A DNA stretch of 50,152 nt, taken from positions 1-50,152 of the forward strand of contig CAKRRN010000017.1 in the NCBI GenBank assembly GCA_934394435.1, written 5' to 3'. Each line of letters starts with the position of its first letter. Within the stretch, counting starts at the first letter, position 1. Shown piece by piece: positions 8,240 through 17,395 of this stretch. A program made the position numbers and the translations under genes. Source of the DNA: an uncultured Bacteroidaceae bacterium (lineage in GTDB: Bacteria > Bacteroidota > Bacteroidia > Bacteroidales > Bacteroidaceae). The notes under the pieces are model-generated. The model saw nothing but the letters and a program-made list of their open reading frames with translations, did no database searches and had not been told where the DNA came from.

Positions 8240-8827
8240 TTAGGTAAAAATTATATATATGGCACAACACAGTAGTGCAGCTGCGGAAACCATATCTACG
8301 AGTTTTCCATATCGGCAGAAAAAACTCTTCATATAACTACCTGCAAGTAACCATACCAGATTGGCTCCCGGACCAGCGAGTAGCAACCAGGCTCCTGTCT
8401 TCAGTAGGTCTGTGAGGTTGCTGGAGTAGGGGAGTACGAATGTGCTGAACACGGTTAAATCAAAGAGTAGCATCTTGGCGTTGGTCATTTGCACTATCAT
8501 GCCACTTAGAAAAGAGCAGTCTGCGCCCGTGTCTTCAGTCTTACTACTGCTTGTATAGAGCTTGTAGGCAAGATAAGCTATGTATGCGGCACCCAGATAC
8601 TTCAGATAGACAACATGCTCACCGAATGCTATTCCAATCAGGTGTGTCAGTATCGCCATGATGCAAACCGCTATGGAGAAGCCTACAAACAGACCTGTCC
8701 ACATGGTTAATGCTTCTCTCTTGGTATGCTTGAGAGAAGCTATCAATGCATAAATGTTTGCCGGGCCAGGTGTGTAGCCAATCAGTAATATCTGCAGCAG
8801 CAATGTGGGGATAAGGTCGTGTGGCAT
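8240..8827 (-). CDS. LysE-family amino acid exporter
   Basis: A 195-residue inner-membrane protein with about six hydrophobic segments. The N-terminal motif GYTPGPANIYALIASL is the LysE/RhtB signature (PGP). The family exports amino acids such as lysine, threonine or homoserine; the substrate here is unknown. The length fits the family. It lies between greA (44 bases upstream) and the AlaX-like gene in a same-strand run, which makes amino acid stress a possible common theme. Confidence 0.83.
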   Translation of the reverse strand: MPHDLIPTLLLQILLIGYTPGPANIYALIASLKHTKREALTMWTGLFVGFSIAVCIMAILTHLIGIAFGEHVVYLKYLGAAYIAYLAYKLYTSSSKTEDTGADCSFLSGMIVQMTNAKMLLFDLTVFSTFVLPYSSNLTDLLKTGAWLLLAGPGANLVWLLAGSYMKSFFCRYGKLVDMVSAAALLCCAIYIIFT

Positions 8828-8871
8828 GTTCTATTATGTAAGTAGTCTGTCTACAGAAAATCAAACAATTC

Positions 8872-9336
8872 TCAGACTTTGATGTTGTCAATTCTCAGTT
8901 TTAGAATGCCCGATGGGACATGTACCTCCACCATGTCCCCTGCTCGTTTTCCTACGAGTGCTTCTGCTATGGGTGACTTGATGGAAATCTTACCTTCTCT
9001 TACATTTGCCTCATGTGGGTTGACAATGCTGTAGCACATTTGAGCACCTGTTGCCATATTGGTGATTTCCACCTTACGAAACAGTCCTACGGTATTCTGG
9101 TCAAGGTTAGAGGTATCCATAACCCTAGCATATTGCAAAACTCTCTGCTTGAAACGTATTCTGCCAAGAAGCTTGCCTTGAGCACGTTTTGCTGCGTGGT
9201 ATTCAAAGTTCTCGCTTAGGTCTCCCTTGTCGCGTGCTTCAGAGATTTCGTTTTTTACCTTGGGCAGTTCTACGTTTATCAATTCGTTAAGTTCTGCCAC
9301 AAGTTTATCATAACATTCCTGAGATAAATATTCCAT
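8872..9336 (-). CDS. greA: Transcription elongation factor GreA
   Basis: A 154-residue protein that rescues backtracked RNA polymerase by stimulating transcript cleavage. The N-terminal coiled coil carries the conserved ARDKGDLSENFEYHAAK with the acidic tip residues (Asp and Glu) that reach the polymerase active centre. The C-terminal FKBP-like domain includes SPIAEALVGKRAGDMVEV. The length is slightly under E. coli GreA (158). The start gives the standard MEYLSQECYDKL opening. Confidence 0.95.
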   Translation of the reverse strand: MEYLSQECYDKLVAELNELINVELPKVKNEISEARDKGDLSENFEYHAAKRAQGKLLGRIRFKQRVLQYARVMDTSNLDQNTVGLFRKVEITNMATGAQMCYSIVNPHEANVREGKISIKSPIAEALVGKRAGDMVEVHVPSGILKLRIDNIKV

Positions 9337-9395
9337 AATTATTCAGATAATTGCTGACTGTAAATTTCAGATAAGAGCAGTATAAGGGCTGATAT

Positions 9396-9794
9396 TCAAG
9401 AGTCTTTTTGCTGGTCAAGCAGTTCTTCAAGAAACTCAGATGCGTCAGCTACGCATTGCGGACATTCGCGAAGTATCTTGCCCGTACCTACGCCCTTTAA
9501 TAGTTTACACTGAGTTGCCCCATTGCGCTGTTTGAACTTTTCCATTATCTGTCTCATTCCTCTTACGGATTTAGCCTTGTCTTTTGTGGCAAGTCCATAT
9601 ACGATGCCCGCTCCGATAATAGCTCCACAGGTACCTTCCATATTGCCCATGCCTGCAGCAAAACAGTTGCCTACGTGTTTGATGGTTTCCTCATCCATGC
9701 CTGTGAAATCCTGATAAGTGCAACATACAGCTTGGGTACAGTTGTGTGTTCCACATGCTTTTTTTGCCGCTGCTATTTCTTTTCTACTTTCCAT
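9396..9794 (-). CDS. C_GCAxxG_C_C family redox-type protein
   Basis: A 132-residue cysteine-rich protein. It shows the spaced cysteines of this family: Cys14, Cys19, Cys24/25, Cys44 (GNCFAAGMG), the central TCGAIIGAG (Cys56, near-match to GCAxxG), Cys96, and CPQC (111-114). Family members are thought to bind a metal or act as redox proteins and are often near reductases or molybdenum genes; none is visible here. It lies 59 bases upstream of greA on the same strand. The function remains open. Confidence 0.8.
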   Translation of the reverse strand: MESRKEIAAAKKACGTHNCTQAVCCTYQDFTGMDEETIKHVGNCFAAGMGNMEGTCGAIIGAGIVYGLATKDKAKSVRGMRQIMEKFKQRNGATQCKLLKGVGTGKILRECPQCVADASEFLEELLDQQKDS

Positions 9795-9942
9795 ATCTTT
9801 TTTCCTTGTCCTTGAGTCCTTTTATATTATTTCGTCTCTGTTTTATGGTCTGGTTTCGATTTATAGAAATCGTTGTTTATGCTTGTCAGAAGACGCGCAT
9901 TATGTTTGGTCGAAGACTGTGAACGGAATCATGGCCGTCTGC

Positions 9943-10203
9943 TTAACGTAGTAAGTCATACAACTGTGTGGATTCTTCCCAAAATGCTTCATCTGGACAA
10001 AATGTAAACCGCGCGAGTGCCTTTTTTAGCTCATTCCGTAGATTTTGTAGTTGAGAGTCGCTGAGCACTTCTCTGGCTTTATATGAAGTCACATAGTGTA
10101 CCAGTGGTTCTAATGTGTCATATGCCAAATCGAAATTGCCAGAATTAAATGCTTCTGTGCCAGAAATAAGAATCTTGTGGCAACGTTCATAGTCGTTTTC
10201 CAT
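9943..10203 (-). CDS. Hypothetical small helical protein
   Basis: An 86-residue product starting MENDYERCHKIL. It looks all-helical and TPR-like in composition (SGTEAFNSGNFDLAYDTLEPLVHYV), but no repeat can be confirmed. The ATG at 10203 is preferred to an upstream TTG at 10209 because it leaves an 11-base gap after the ZIP gene. The codon use resembles its neighbours. It is probably co-transcribed with the ZIP transporter; function unknown. Confidence 0.6.
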   Translation of the reverse strand: MENDYERCHKILISGTEAFNSGNFDLAYDTLEPLVHYVTSYKAREVLSDSQLQNLRNELKKALARFTFCPDEAFWEESTQLYDLLR

Positions 10204-10214
10204 AACCAACGGAA

Positions 10215-10961
10215 TTATTCAAAAAAATTCTCTATCAAAAGCAGAGTTATAAATCCCAAGAGCAGGGCATAGGTAGCCTGTTTCTGGTAGCCATGGGCAT
10301 GTGTCTCTGGTATCATCTCGTCGCTGGTAACGTAGAGCATGGCTCCACCAGCAAAGCCAAGCATCACGGGCAGAAGAGTCTGCGATGCATTACCCAAGCC
10401 AAAGCCAAGCCATACTCCTATCACTTCCAGTAGACCAATGGCAATGGAAATGACAAAGGTACGCAAAGGACTTACTCCAGCCATGAGTAGTGGAGCTATG
10501 ATGACCATTCCCTCTGGCACATTCTGTATGGCAATACCCATGCTCACAGCCCATCCAGATGAATCAAAGTCGCTCATGCTCACACCTGCAGCCATTCCTT
10601 CGGGCAACTTATGCAGAGCAATTGCCATAACAAAAAGTAGTACCCTGTTGAGTGACGCATTGTGGTGATGCTCTGATTCATCAAGGCCTGTGATATGGTG
10701 AAGGTGTGGAGTGACCAAGTCGAGTACGTTCAGAAAGAAAGCCCCAACCATGATGGCAATGGAACACATCCACCAATGATTTGTCATTTCAAAGGCAGGT
10801 ACTATGAGCCCCATGGTGGAGGCCGCTAACATGATACCCGCGCAGTAGCCCAATATGGTGTCATTCCATTTATGAGACAACTCCTTGATGAAAAATCCCA
10901 GTATGCTACCTATTATTGTTGCTCCGCAAAGTCCTGCTGCGCTAATCCATACTTGTGTCAT
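10215..10961 (-). CDS. ZIP-family divalent metal transporter
   Basis: A 248-residue inner-membrane protein with about eight hydrophobic segments. The two metal-binding membrane motifs are present: HKLPEGMAAGVSM (TM4) and QNVPEGMVI (TM5). A histidine-containing loop (HLHHITGLDESEHHHN) lies between TM3 and TM4, as is usual for ZIP proteins. It is expected to import zinc or another divalent cation. It heads a minus-strand run and is divergent from the BASS transporter at 11131. Confidence 0.9.
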   Translation of the reverse strand: MTQVWISAAGLCGATIIGSILGFFIKELSHKWNDTILGYCAGIMLAASTMGLIVPAFEMTNHWWMCSIAIMVGAFFLNVLDLVTPHLHHITGLDESEHHHNASLNRVLLFVMAIALHKLPEGMAAGVSMSDFDSSGWAVSMGIAIQNVPEGMVIIAPLLMAGVSPLRTFVISIAIGLLEVIGVWLGFGLGNASQTLLPVMLGFAGGAMLYVTSDEMIPETHAHGYQKQATYALLLGFITLLLIENFFE

Positions 10962-11117
10962 AGTGTTTTCTTTTTACTTCATTTGCAGGGTGATTCGATT
11001 ATCGTATTTTTCCCACTCATGTCTCCGTATTGCAAAAATAGCTATAAAAAGTGAGAAAGAACCTACTTGCACGTGATAAATAGCCATTGACAGGAGTCGC
11101 GAGGTGTCTTTTTTACG

Positions 11118-11125
11118 TAATTTTG
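11118..11125 (+). promoter_or_regulatory. Bacteroidetes -7 promoter element
   Basis: TAATTTTG lies 5 bases upstream of the ATG at 11131. This decides the start of the next gene, because the longer frame from 11104 would begin inside the promoter. The leader would be very short. Confidence 0.6.
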
Positions 11126-11130
11126 CACCT

Positions 11131-12090
11131 ATGAAACTGATATATTTCTTCAAGAAGTGGTCTTTGCCTTGCTCGTTGCTTCTGGGTACAACGGTTTATA
11201 TGCTTTTTGCTAATGTGACTGTGTTGGAACCTGCGGGTGATGTCTTGGGCCCTTTGGCTGTTCGGCTGATGCCTGCTGTGTTGTTCACCTTGCTTTATGT
11301 GACTTTTTGTAAGATAGAGATAAAGGAAATGAAACCACGTCTGTGGCACTTCTTGTTGCAATGCATACGTACTTCTTTGGCAGGGTTGTTTGTTTGGTTG
11401 ATTATCTTGTCAAATGATGACGACACCAAATTGTTGCTTGAGGGTGTGTTTATCTGTGTCATTTGTCCTACGGCTGCCGCAGCCCCAGTTGTGACGGAAA
11501 AGTTAGGGGGAAGTATAGGTTCGCTTACCACATATACAATTATAGCCAACATGTTTACCATGGTGATTATACCATTGTTCTTTCCTATGGTTGAAAAAGA
11601 AGCTGATATATCCTTCCTATCTGCGTCTTTCATGGTATTGCGTAATGTTACTTCTGTACTGGTGGTTCCTTTGTTGTTGGCTCTGTTGAGTCGGCGCTTC
11701 TTTCCTCGGTTTGTAGATAAGATAAAGAGTAGGCGTAATTTGGCTTTTTACCTGTGGTGCGTGAATTTGTCTATAGTGACAGGAGTCACGATAAAGAATA
11801 TCACCCATGCAGAGGTTTCTGGCAAGTTATTGATGGGAATGCTGATGCTTCCACTTGTTGTCACTTTAGCTCAGTTTGCTATTGGCAAGGCTGTGGGCAG
11901 ACCCTTTGGTGCAAGTATTAGTGCCGGTCAGGCTCTTGGGCAGAAGAATACGGTAATAGGCATTTGGCTCACAATAACATTTCTTAATCCCTTGGCAGCT
12001 GTATCCCCAGGGGCTTATGTCATCTGGCAAAATCTGGTAAATGCCTGGCAACTGTGGTACAAGGATAAATATGGAGTGCTGAAATACTAA
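11131..12090 (+). CDS. BASS-family (bile acid:sodium symporter-like) transporter
   Basis: A 319-residue membrane protein with about nine or ten hydrophobic segments. The segment VICPTAAAAPVVTEKLGG, followed by SLTTYTIIANM, resembles the conserved cation-site crossover region of the family, and GASISAGQALGQKNTVIGIWL resembles the second half-repeat. Transport of an organic anion with Na+ is likely; true bile acid transport is not claimed. The ATG at 11131 was chosen because the nine codons before it coincide with the promoter box. The gene stands alone and is divergent from the ZIP gene. Confidence 0.75.
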   Translation: MKLIYFFKKWSLPCSLLLGTTVYMLFANVTVLEPAGDVLGPLAVRLMPAVLFTLLYVTFCKIEIKEMKPRLWHFLLQCIRTSLAGLFVWLIILSNDDDTKLLLEGVFICVICPTAAAAPVVTEKLGGSIGSLTTYTIIANMFTMVIIPLFFPMVEKEADISFLSASFMVLRNVTSVLVVPLLLALLSRRFFPRFVDKIKSRRNLAFYLWCVNLSIVTGVTIKNITHAEVSGKLLMGMLMLPLVVTLAQFAIGKAVGRPFGASISAGQALGQKNTVIGIWLTITFLNPLAAVSPGAYVIWQNLVNAWQLWYKDKYGVLKY

Positions 12091-12226
12091 TAATTTGAGT
12101 GCTGACCCAACGTAATCACATTGTATAGTCATCAGATATCCTACACCAGAAGAATCTATTGACTAAAAACCAGGCTCCGCGATTTTTTTTGATTGGAGGA
12201 TGCTTGAGAATCAAAATAAAGTGAAA

Positions 12227-12263
12227 CTCAGTAGAAATTTAGTGTGGCTAAATTTCTACTGAG
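12227..12263. repeat. Perfect 16-bp inverted repeat (hairpin)
   Basis: CTCAGTAGAAATTTAG (12227-12242) and its exact complement (12248-12263) are separated by TGTGG. The left arm also resembles the 5' block of the dispersed repeats near 643, 23256 and 39965 (GTAGGAATTTAGTGGGG type). It lies about 135 bases after the BASS gene and may also act as a transcript end, though no T-run follows. Confidence 0.8.
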
Positions 12264-12302
12264 CGCATGTATCACCCAGAATATAACCTAATACGATTGC
12301 TC

Positions 12303-12391
12303 TATGCAAGGTACGCCCGTTGTTGTATGCAAGGTACGCCCGTTGTTGTATGCAAGGTACGCCCGTTGTTGTATGCAAGGTACGCCCATTG
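12303..12391 (+). repeat. Tandem array, 23-bp unit, 3.9 copies
   Basis: Units start at 12303, 12326, 12349 and 12372. Each reads TATGCAAGGTACGCCC followed by GTTGTTG; the last ends CATTG. The first three are identical. The period is not a multiple of three and no gene is evident, so it is probably non-coding. There are no unique spacers, so it is not CRISPR. Confidence 0.9.
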
Positions 12392-12547
12392 TTTGTTTTT
12401 CGTATGCCTGTCGGCATGGTTGCGCTCTTGACATCTTTTACTTCGAGTATTCCTTCGTACATCTTTTGTCCATAGCCTGGGGCGAAGTTATCCTTACTAT
12501 ATTTCTACTGAGCCGTTTTTGTTCGAGCCGAAGAGAAAGAAATGCGA

Positions 12548-12586
12548 AAGAGGGATGACCCTGCAACATGCAGGATCACCCCTCTT
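12548..12586 (-). terminator. Terminator of the RND efflux operon
   Basis: An 18-bp stem (12548-12565 with 12569-12586, two mismatches, loop ACA) lies about 27 bases past the stop of the outer-membrane factor gene. The T-run on the minus strand is weak, so the strength is uncertain. Confidence 0.6.
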
Positions 12587-12612
12587 AACTAACATTGAAT
12601 GAGATTTTGTTT

Positions 12613-14025
12613 TTATCTTTCCACATCAGATCCTCCACCCAAAGCTTGATAGAGGTTGATGGTGTTGGAAATCACGGAGTAGTCGTTAGCCACCTCTGAG
12701 AGTTGTGCGTTTAGCAAACTGCTCTGTGCAGTCAGAATTTGCAGGTAATTGATACTTGTCAAATCCCACAACTTCTGGGTTGCATCTACAGCATCCTGCA
12801 GACTCTGAACCTGGTTGGCTAAATATGCTTTCTTCTCTTGTGCTGTATGAATGGCTGACATGGCATTGTTCACCTCAGAGCCTGCATCAAGTAGTGTCTG
12901 CTGGAAGCCCATAGTGGCAATTTCAAGTTCGGCTTTGCTGTTCTTGTAGGCTGCACGCAGTTTACCATTTTGGAAGATGGGCTGTGTCAGACTGGCAATA
13001 GCAGACATAATTATACCACCTGGATTTACAATCATGGATCCCAAACTGTTAGCATACTGTCCGTTGGCAGAAATATTGAGAGCAGGGTAGAAAGCAGCTT
13101 TGGCAATGTTCTTGTTGTAGAATGCGCTTGCCAGAGCTAACTCTGCTTGTTTTACATCTGGGCGACGGCTAAGCAAGCCAATAGGAAGACCTGTGGTACA
13201 TACGCTGGGAGTGCGGAAAGATCCCAGTGTGCCACGCTCAATGTGCGATGGCGTTTCGCCGCAAAGTGTGCTAATCGCATTTTCTACCTGTTTGATGTTG
13301 TCTTCCAAGTCCAGCACATTGGCGCTGATTGCCCAATAGTTGGCTTCTGTGCTTGTCACAGAAGCTTTGTTTGCCTGACCTGCATCGAACAGCATCTTGG
13401 TCATGTCCACGTTCTTCTTCCAAGTCTCCGATGTCTCCTTAGCTATGCGAAGCTGTTCGTCCAGCATGGCAAGCGTATAGTAGAGGTTGGCTACGTTGGC
13501 AATGAGTGAGGTCTTCACACTCTGGCGAACGGTCTTCTGATTCTCCAGTGCTACTTCTGCTTTTTTCTTAGAGTTACGCAAAGAGGCGAAGCAGTCTATC
13601 TGCCAACTCATAGAGATGGGGAAGGAATAGGTCTTGCTGGCTCCGTTGCCCATCACATTTTTGTACTCGTCACGGTTGTAGGGATCTACGATGCCGCTGA
13701 TGGTACCGCTGGGTGCAAAGGCAAAACTGGGTGCAAAGGCAAGTTTTGCAGACTTTAGGTTGTTCTGCATCTCCTGTATGCGCAGGTCTGCCTGTTTCAT
13801 GTTTGTATTTTGGGCAAGTGTCTTCTCTATGAGAGCCTGTAGAGTAGGATCAGTGAAGACTTGACGCCACTCAAGGTCGCCCAACCCTGTGGAGTCGCCA
13901 CTTTGAGCGTCACCGTAGATGCCCTCTGCTGTGATAGACGCAGGACGCTCGTAGTTCTTGTAGACCCCACAACTGCTCATGAGGGCAGTTGTTAGGGCTA
14001 TGGTCATTATCTTATATGCTTTCAT
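12613..14025 (-). CDS. RND efflux outer-membrane factor (OprM/TolC-like lipoprotein)
   Basis: A 470-residue outer-membrane channel that completes the tripartite pump with the two genes upstream. The signal sequence ends at a lipobox (TALMSSC), as in OprM-type lipoproteins, followed by YKNYERP. The two OEP repeats are visible: the first around EWRQVFTDPTLQALIEKTLAQN, and the second with GLLSRRPDVKQAELALASAFY, the standard NodT-family motif. I use the ATG at 14025; a longer frame to 14121 would overlap the pump gene and lacks a signal sequence. It lies 16 bases after the pump stop. Confidence 0.93.
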   Translation of the reverse strand: MKAYKIMTIALTTALMSSCGVYKNYERPASITAEGIYGDAQSGDSTGLGDLEWRQVFTDPTLQALIEKTLAQNTNMKQADLRIQEMQNNLKSAKLAFAPSFAFAPSGTISGIVDPYNRDEYKNVMGNGASKTYSFPISMSWQIDCFASLRNSKKKAEVALENQKTVRQSVKTSLIANVANLYYTLAMLDEQLRIAKETSETWKKNVDMTKMLFDAGQANKASVTSTEANYWAISANVLDLEDNIKQVENAISTLCGETPSHIERGTLGSFRTPSVCTTGLPIGLLSRRPDVKQAELALASAFYNKNIAKAAFYPALNISANGQYANSLGSMIVNPGGIIMSAIASLTQPIFQNGKLRAAYKNSKAELEIATMGFQQTLLDAGSEVNNAMSAIHTAQEKKAYLANQVQSLQDAVDATQKLWDLTSINYLQILTAQSSLLNAQLSEVANDYSVISNTINLYQALGGGSDVER

Positions 14026-14041
14026 TGCTTCTTTATGTGAG

Positions 14042-17000
14042 TTATTTGTCTTTCTGTGCTTCAGCTTTCTGCAACTGGATACGTTCCTTCTCCTGCTTAA
14101 ACTGTTGGTCTTCCTCTTCAACCATTACAGGGCGAATCTTCTCTTGAAGCCACTCAAAGAAGATGAAGAAGACAGGTACGGTAAACAGGATGGCCAGTGT
14201 ACCCACCAGCAGTCCACCGATGACACCGATACCGATTGTGCGGTTACCGTTTGCACCTGCACCGCTGGCAAACACCAGAGGAATCATACCGAACACCATC
14301 GTCAGTACAGTCATCAGAATAGGACGTAGACGTGCCTCAGCTGCAGCATAAGCAGCTTCTACGATACCCATGCCCTTGCGTCTGCGCTCCAAAGCAAATT
14401 CGGTAATCAGAATAGCTGTCTTGGCCAACAGACCAATCAGCATGATGATAGCTGTCTGCAGATAGATGTTGTTCTCAATCTTACCCATGAAGAGGATAGG
14501 CAGAGCGTTGTAGCCCTGGTTCCACAGCCAAGCAAAAGCAAACGATCCCATGATACCAGCAGGTACGGACAGAATGACTGAGAAGGGGATGAGGAAGCTC
14601 TCGTACAGCATAGACAGGATGAGGAAGATGAGCACCACGCACACACCATAGATAACGTAGGTGTCCATGCTGTCCTTGGTCTGGTTCTCCTCACGGCTCA
14701 TGCCACCATACTCGAATGAGTATCCACGGGGGAATACCTTGGCAAACTCTTGCTCCACGATGTTCATCACGTCTGTGCTACTGTAGCCTGCTGCAGGCAC
14801 AAGGTTACAGGTGATAGAGCTGAAGAGGTTGAAGCGGGTATCCACCTCGGCACCAAGTATCTTGGTAAGCTTCACAAACTGACTCAAAGGAGCCATCTCA
14901 GAACCGTTGCGTACGAACATATTGCTGAGGTCGTCTGTGGTCAGACGGGTTGCCTCGTGAGCTTGAAGCATTACGCGGTATACTTTACCATATTGGTTCA
15001 TGTTGCTTACGTATGAGCCACCGCAGTAGCTACCCAATGCTGCCAACACGTCTGTAGGACTGATGCCTGCACGCTTGCATTGTGCTGCATCCACCTCTAC
15101 TTTGTACTGGGGGAAGTTTCGTGCGTAAGAGGTCATGGCGCGTGACACTTCTGGGTGCTGGTTCATGGCTGCCAAGAACTGATTGGTGTAATCCAGGAAC
15201 TGACCCTTGTCTCCACCCTTGGTGTCCTGCAGGTTCAGCTCGATAGAACCCATACCATAACCAGGAATCATACCTGGCTCAAAGACCAGACACTGTGCGT
15301 CGGGAACTTCTTCCATCAGACGTTTATTGAGCAAACCGCTTATTACAGAACTTGTACTCTTGAAGTTGTCGACCAATGACCAGAAACCATAACGACGTTC
15401 TGCCCATGGCTTCAGTTTGAGGATGAACATACCGTAAGCGGTACCCTGACCAGCCATGAAGCTGTAACCAGTCACACGCTGGTAGTCTTTGATCTCCTTT
15501 GTTTCCTTGATGATCTTCTCCACGTTGTCCATGATGGCATCTGTTGTGGCAAGGTTGTTACCTGGCACACCGTTTACCACCATCATACAGGTGCCTTGGT
15601 CCTCTTGTGGAACAAGTCCTGAGCTCAACTGACCTGCGAAGAATATGATTCCAATGAAACACAGAGCTACCGTAACAAAGCTCAAGAAGCGTACCTTGCG
15701 GTTTACACAGCGCTTCAGAATAGAGGTGTATTTGCCAAGCATGGCGGTATAGCTGGCCTCATAAGCCTGACGCGTGCGGTAGTTGATAGTTCCGAAGAAT
15801 CCCTTACGGCGCTCTTCACTTGCTGGACGCATAAGCATGGCACACAGAGCAGGGCACAGAACGAGGGCGCTCACGCAGGAAATACCTACAGAAGTGGCCA
15901 GAGTGACACCAAACTGTGTGTAGAAGATACCTGATGTTCCACCTGTGAAGGATACAGGAATAAACACAGCCATGAACACGAAGGTACATGAGATTACGGC
16001 CATAGTCACATCGCTCATGGCATCCTTTGTAGCCTGATAAGGACTGGTGTATCCAGCATCAAACTTGGCTTGTACAGCCTCCACCACCACGATGGCATCG
16101 TCTACCACCGTACCGATGGCAAGCACAAGGGCAAATAGCGTAAGCAGGTTAAGAGAGAATCCTGCGGCTGCCATACAAGCAAAGGTACCTATCAGAGATA
16201 CAATAATAGATATAGAAGGAATAAGCGTTGCGCGGAAGTCCTGTAAGAAGAAGTATACTACCAGAATCACCAGTATGATGGCGACTACCAAGGTTTCTTC
16301 TACATTACCGATAGAGGCAAGCAGGAAGTCATTTGAACTCTGCATCTCGATGAACTTCAAGCCTGCGGGCAAGTCTTCACTCAGCTCTTTCAGTTTTGCA
16401 CTGATGGCATCGTTGGTCTCCTTAGCGTTAGCTCCAGCTACCTGGAATGAAAGGAAACAGGTGGCAGGATGACCATCGGCTTCACCGTGGTAAGCGTATG
16501 ACTGGGCTCCCAGTTCTACGTCAGCCACGTCTTTCAAGCGTAGCACATTACCATCGGGTAGAGCTTGCAGCACGATATTCTCATATTGTTGCAGTGTCTC
16601 CAGACGACCAGTGTATTTCAAGGTATACTGGTACACATTGTCAATTCCCTCACCGTGAGTGCCATTGACGGGCTTCTCGCCCAACTGTCCAGCAGGAGCC
16701 TCCAAGTTTTGCTCTGCCAGTGCGTAGGTAATGTCACTGGGCACCAGGTTGTACTGAGCCATCACGTCAGGCTTGAGCCAGATACGTAGTGAGTACGTAC
16801 CACCCAACTCCATCACGTCACCCACACCCTTAATACGCTTGAGTTGTGGAATAACGTTGATGTCGAGGTAATTGGCGATGAAGTCCTCGTCGTACTTGTT
16901 CTCGGTATCTATCAAGGCGTCAATCTGCAGGAAGGAGGTCTGACGTTTGGTTGTCGACACACCTATCTTGGTCACTTCCGAAGGTAAAAGTCCTTGCACA

Positions 17001-17341
17001 CGACTCACGCGGTTCTGTACGTTCACCGCAGCCATGTCGGGGTCTGTACCCTGTCGGAAGTAGATGGTGATAGAAGCTGTTCCGGAGTTGGTAGCTGTAG
17101 AGGTCATGTAGAGCATGTCCTCCACACCGTTGATACCTTCCTCCAGTGGTTGCACCACGGCTTTCATCACAGCCTCTGCGCTGGCACCTGTATAGGTGGC
17201 ACTTACCATCACGGTTGGAGGTGCGATGTCAGGGTATGATTCCAGGGGAAGCGAGAAGTAAGATATCGCTCCCACCAGTACTATGAGGATGGCAATAGAC
17301 ATTGCCATTACTGGTCTTTTAATGAATATATTACCTTTCAT
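14042..17341 (-). CDS. RND multidrug efflux pump, AcrB/HAE1 type
   Basis: A 1099-residue inner-membrane proton-driven pump, slightly longer than E. coli AcrB because of a charged C-terminal tail (EEEDQQFKQEKERIQ). The start MKGNIFIKRPVMAMSIAI is typical. The TM4 proton-relay pair is present in VVDDAIVVVEA (Asp about 412-413), and the TM10 lysine is present in LLAKTAILITEF, where Thr replaces the usual Asn. The periplasmic porter segments GTDPDMAAVNVQNRV and GVGDVMELGG are recognisable. Substrates are probably hydrophobic drugs, dyes or bile components, by family. It is the middle gene of the adaptor-pump-channel operon. Confidence 0.95.
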   Translation of the reverse strand: MKGNIFIKRPVMAMSIAILIVLVGAISYFSLPLESYPDIAPPTVMVSATYTGASAEAVMKAVVQPLEEGINGVEDMLYMTSTATNSGTASITIYFRQGTDPDMAAVNVQNRVSRVQGLLPSEVTKIGVSTTKRQTSFLQIDALIDTENKYDEDFIANYLDINVIPQLKRIKGVGDVMELGGTYSLRIWLKPDVMAQYNLVPSDITYALAEQNLEAPAGQLGEKPVNGTHGEGIDNVYQYTLKYTGRLETLQQYENIVLQALPDGNVLRLKDVADVELGAQSYAYHGEADGHPATCFLSFQVAGANAKETNDAISAKLKELSEDLPAGLKFIEMQSSNDFLLASIGNVEETLVVAIILVILVVYFFLQDFRATLIPSISIIVSLIGTFACMAAAGFSLNLLTLFALVLAIGTVVDDAIVVVEAVQAKFDAGYTSPYQATKDAMSDVTMAVISCTFVFMAVFIPVSFTGGTSGIFYTQFGVTLATSVGISCVSALVLCPALCAMLMRPASEERRKGFFGTINYRTRQAYEASYTAMLGKYTSILKRCVNRKVRFLSFVTVALCFIGIIFFAGQLSSGLVPQEDQGTCMMVVNGVPGNNLATTDAIMDNVEKIIKETKEIKDYQRVTGYSFMAGQGTAYGMFILKLKPWAERRYGFWSLVDNFKSTSSVISGLLNKRLMEEVPDAQCLVFEPGMIPGYGMGSIELNLQDTKGGDKGQFLDYTNQFLAAMNQHPEVSRAMTSYARNFPQYKVEVDAAQCKRAGISPTDVLAALGSYCGGSYVSNMNQYGKVYRVMLQAHEATRLTTDDLSNMFVRNGSEMAPLSQFVKLTKILGAEVDTRFNLFSSITCNLVPAAGYSSTDVMNIVEQEFAKVFPRGYSFEYGGMSREENQTKDSMDTYVIYGVCVVLIFLILSMLYESFLIPFSVILSVPAGIMGSFAFAWLWNQGYNALPILFMGKIENNIYLQTAIIMLIGLLAKTAILITEFALERRRKGMGIVEAAYAAAEARLRPILMTVLTMVFGMIPLVFASGAGANGNRTIGIGVIGGLLVGTLAILFTVPVFFIFFEWLQEKIRPVMVEEEDQQFKQEKERIQLQKAEAQKDK

Positions 17342-17395
17342 CTTGTGTGGTTAAATATATGGGTATGAGTTTATTTCGCTAATTGTGGATAAATA

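Larger units (their letters stand above)
12227..12512. mobile_element. Candidate small element with inverted ends and an internal tandem array
   Basis: The left 25 bases (12227-12251) recur inverted at 12488-12512 with 21 of 25 matching by eye (both begin CTCAGTAGAAAT). Between them lie the hairpin and a 23-bp tandem array. No transposase frame of credible length is inside, and no target-site duplication is obvious, so this is a MITE-like guess from structure only. Confidence 0.4.

Noticed and set aside
11104..11130. Earlier start for the BASS transporter
   Set aside because: These codons contain the TAATTTTG promoter box; the ATG at 11131 is preferred.
12303..12391. Tandem array considered as a CRISPR array
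   Set aside because: Units follow one another with no unique spacers and there are no cas genes.
13147..13509. Long frames antisense to the RND, rho and GLUG genes
   Set aside because: They mirror the codon pattern of strong genes on the other strand and have no domain features.
14026..14121. Earlier start for the outer-membrane factor
   Set aside because: It would overlap the pump gene and put a 32-residue basic extension before an otherwise standard lipoprotein signal.
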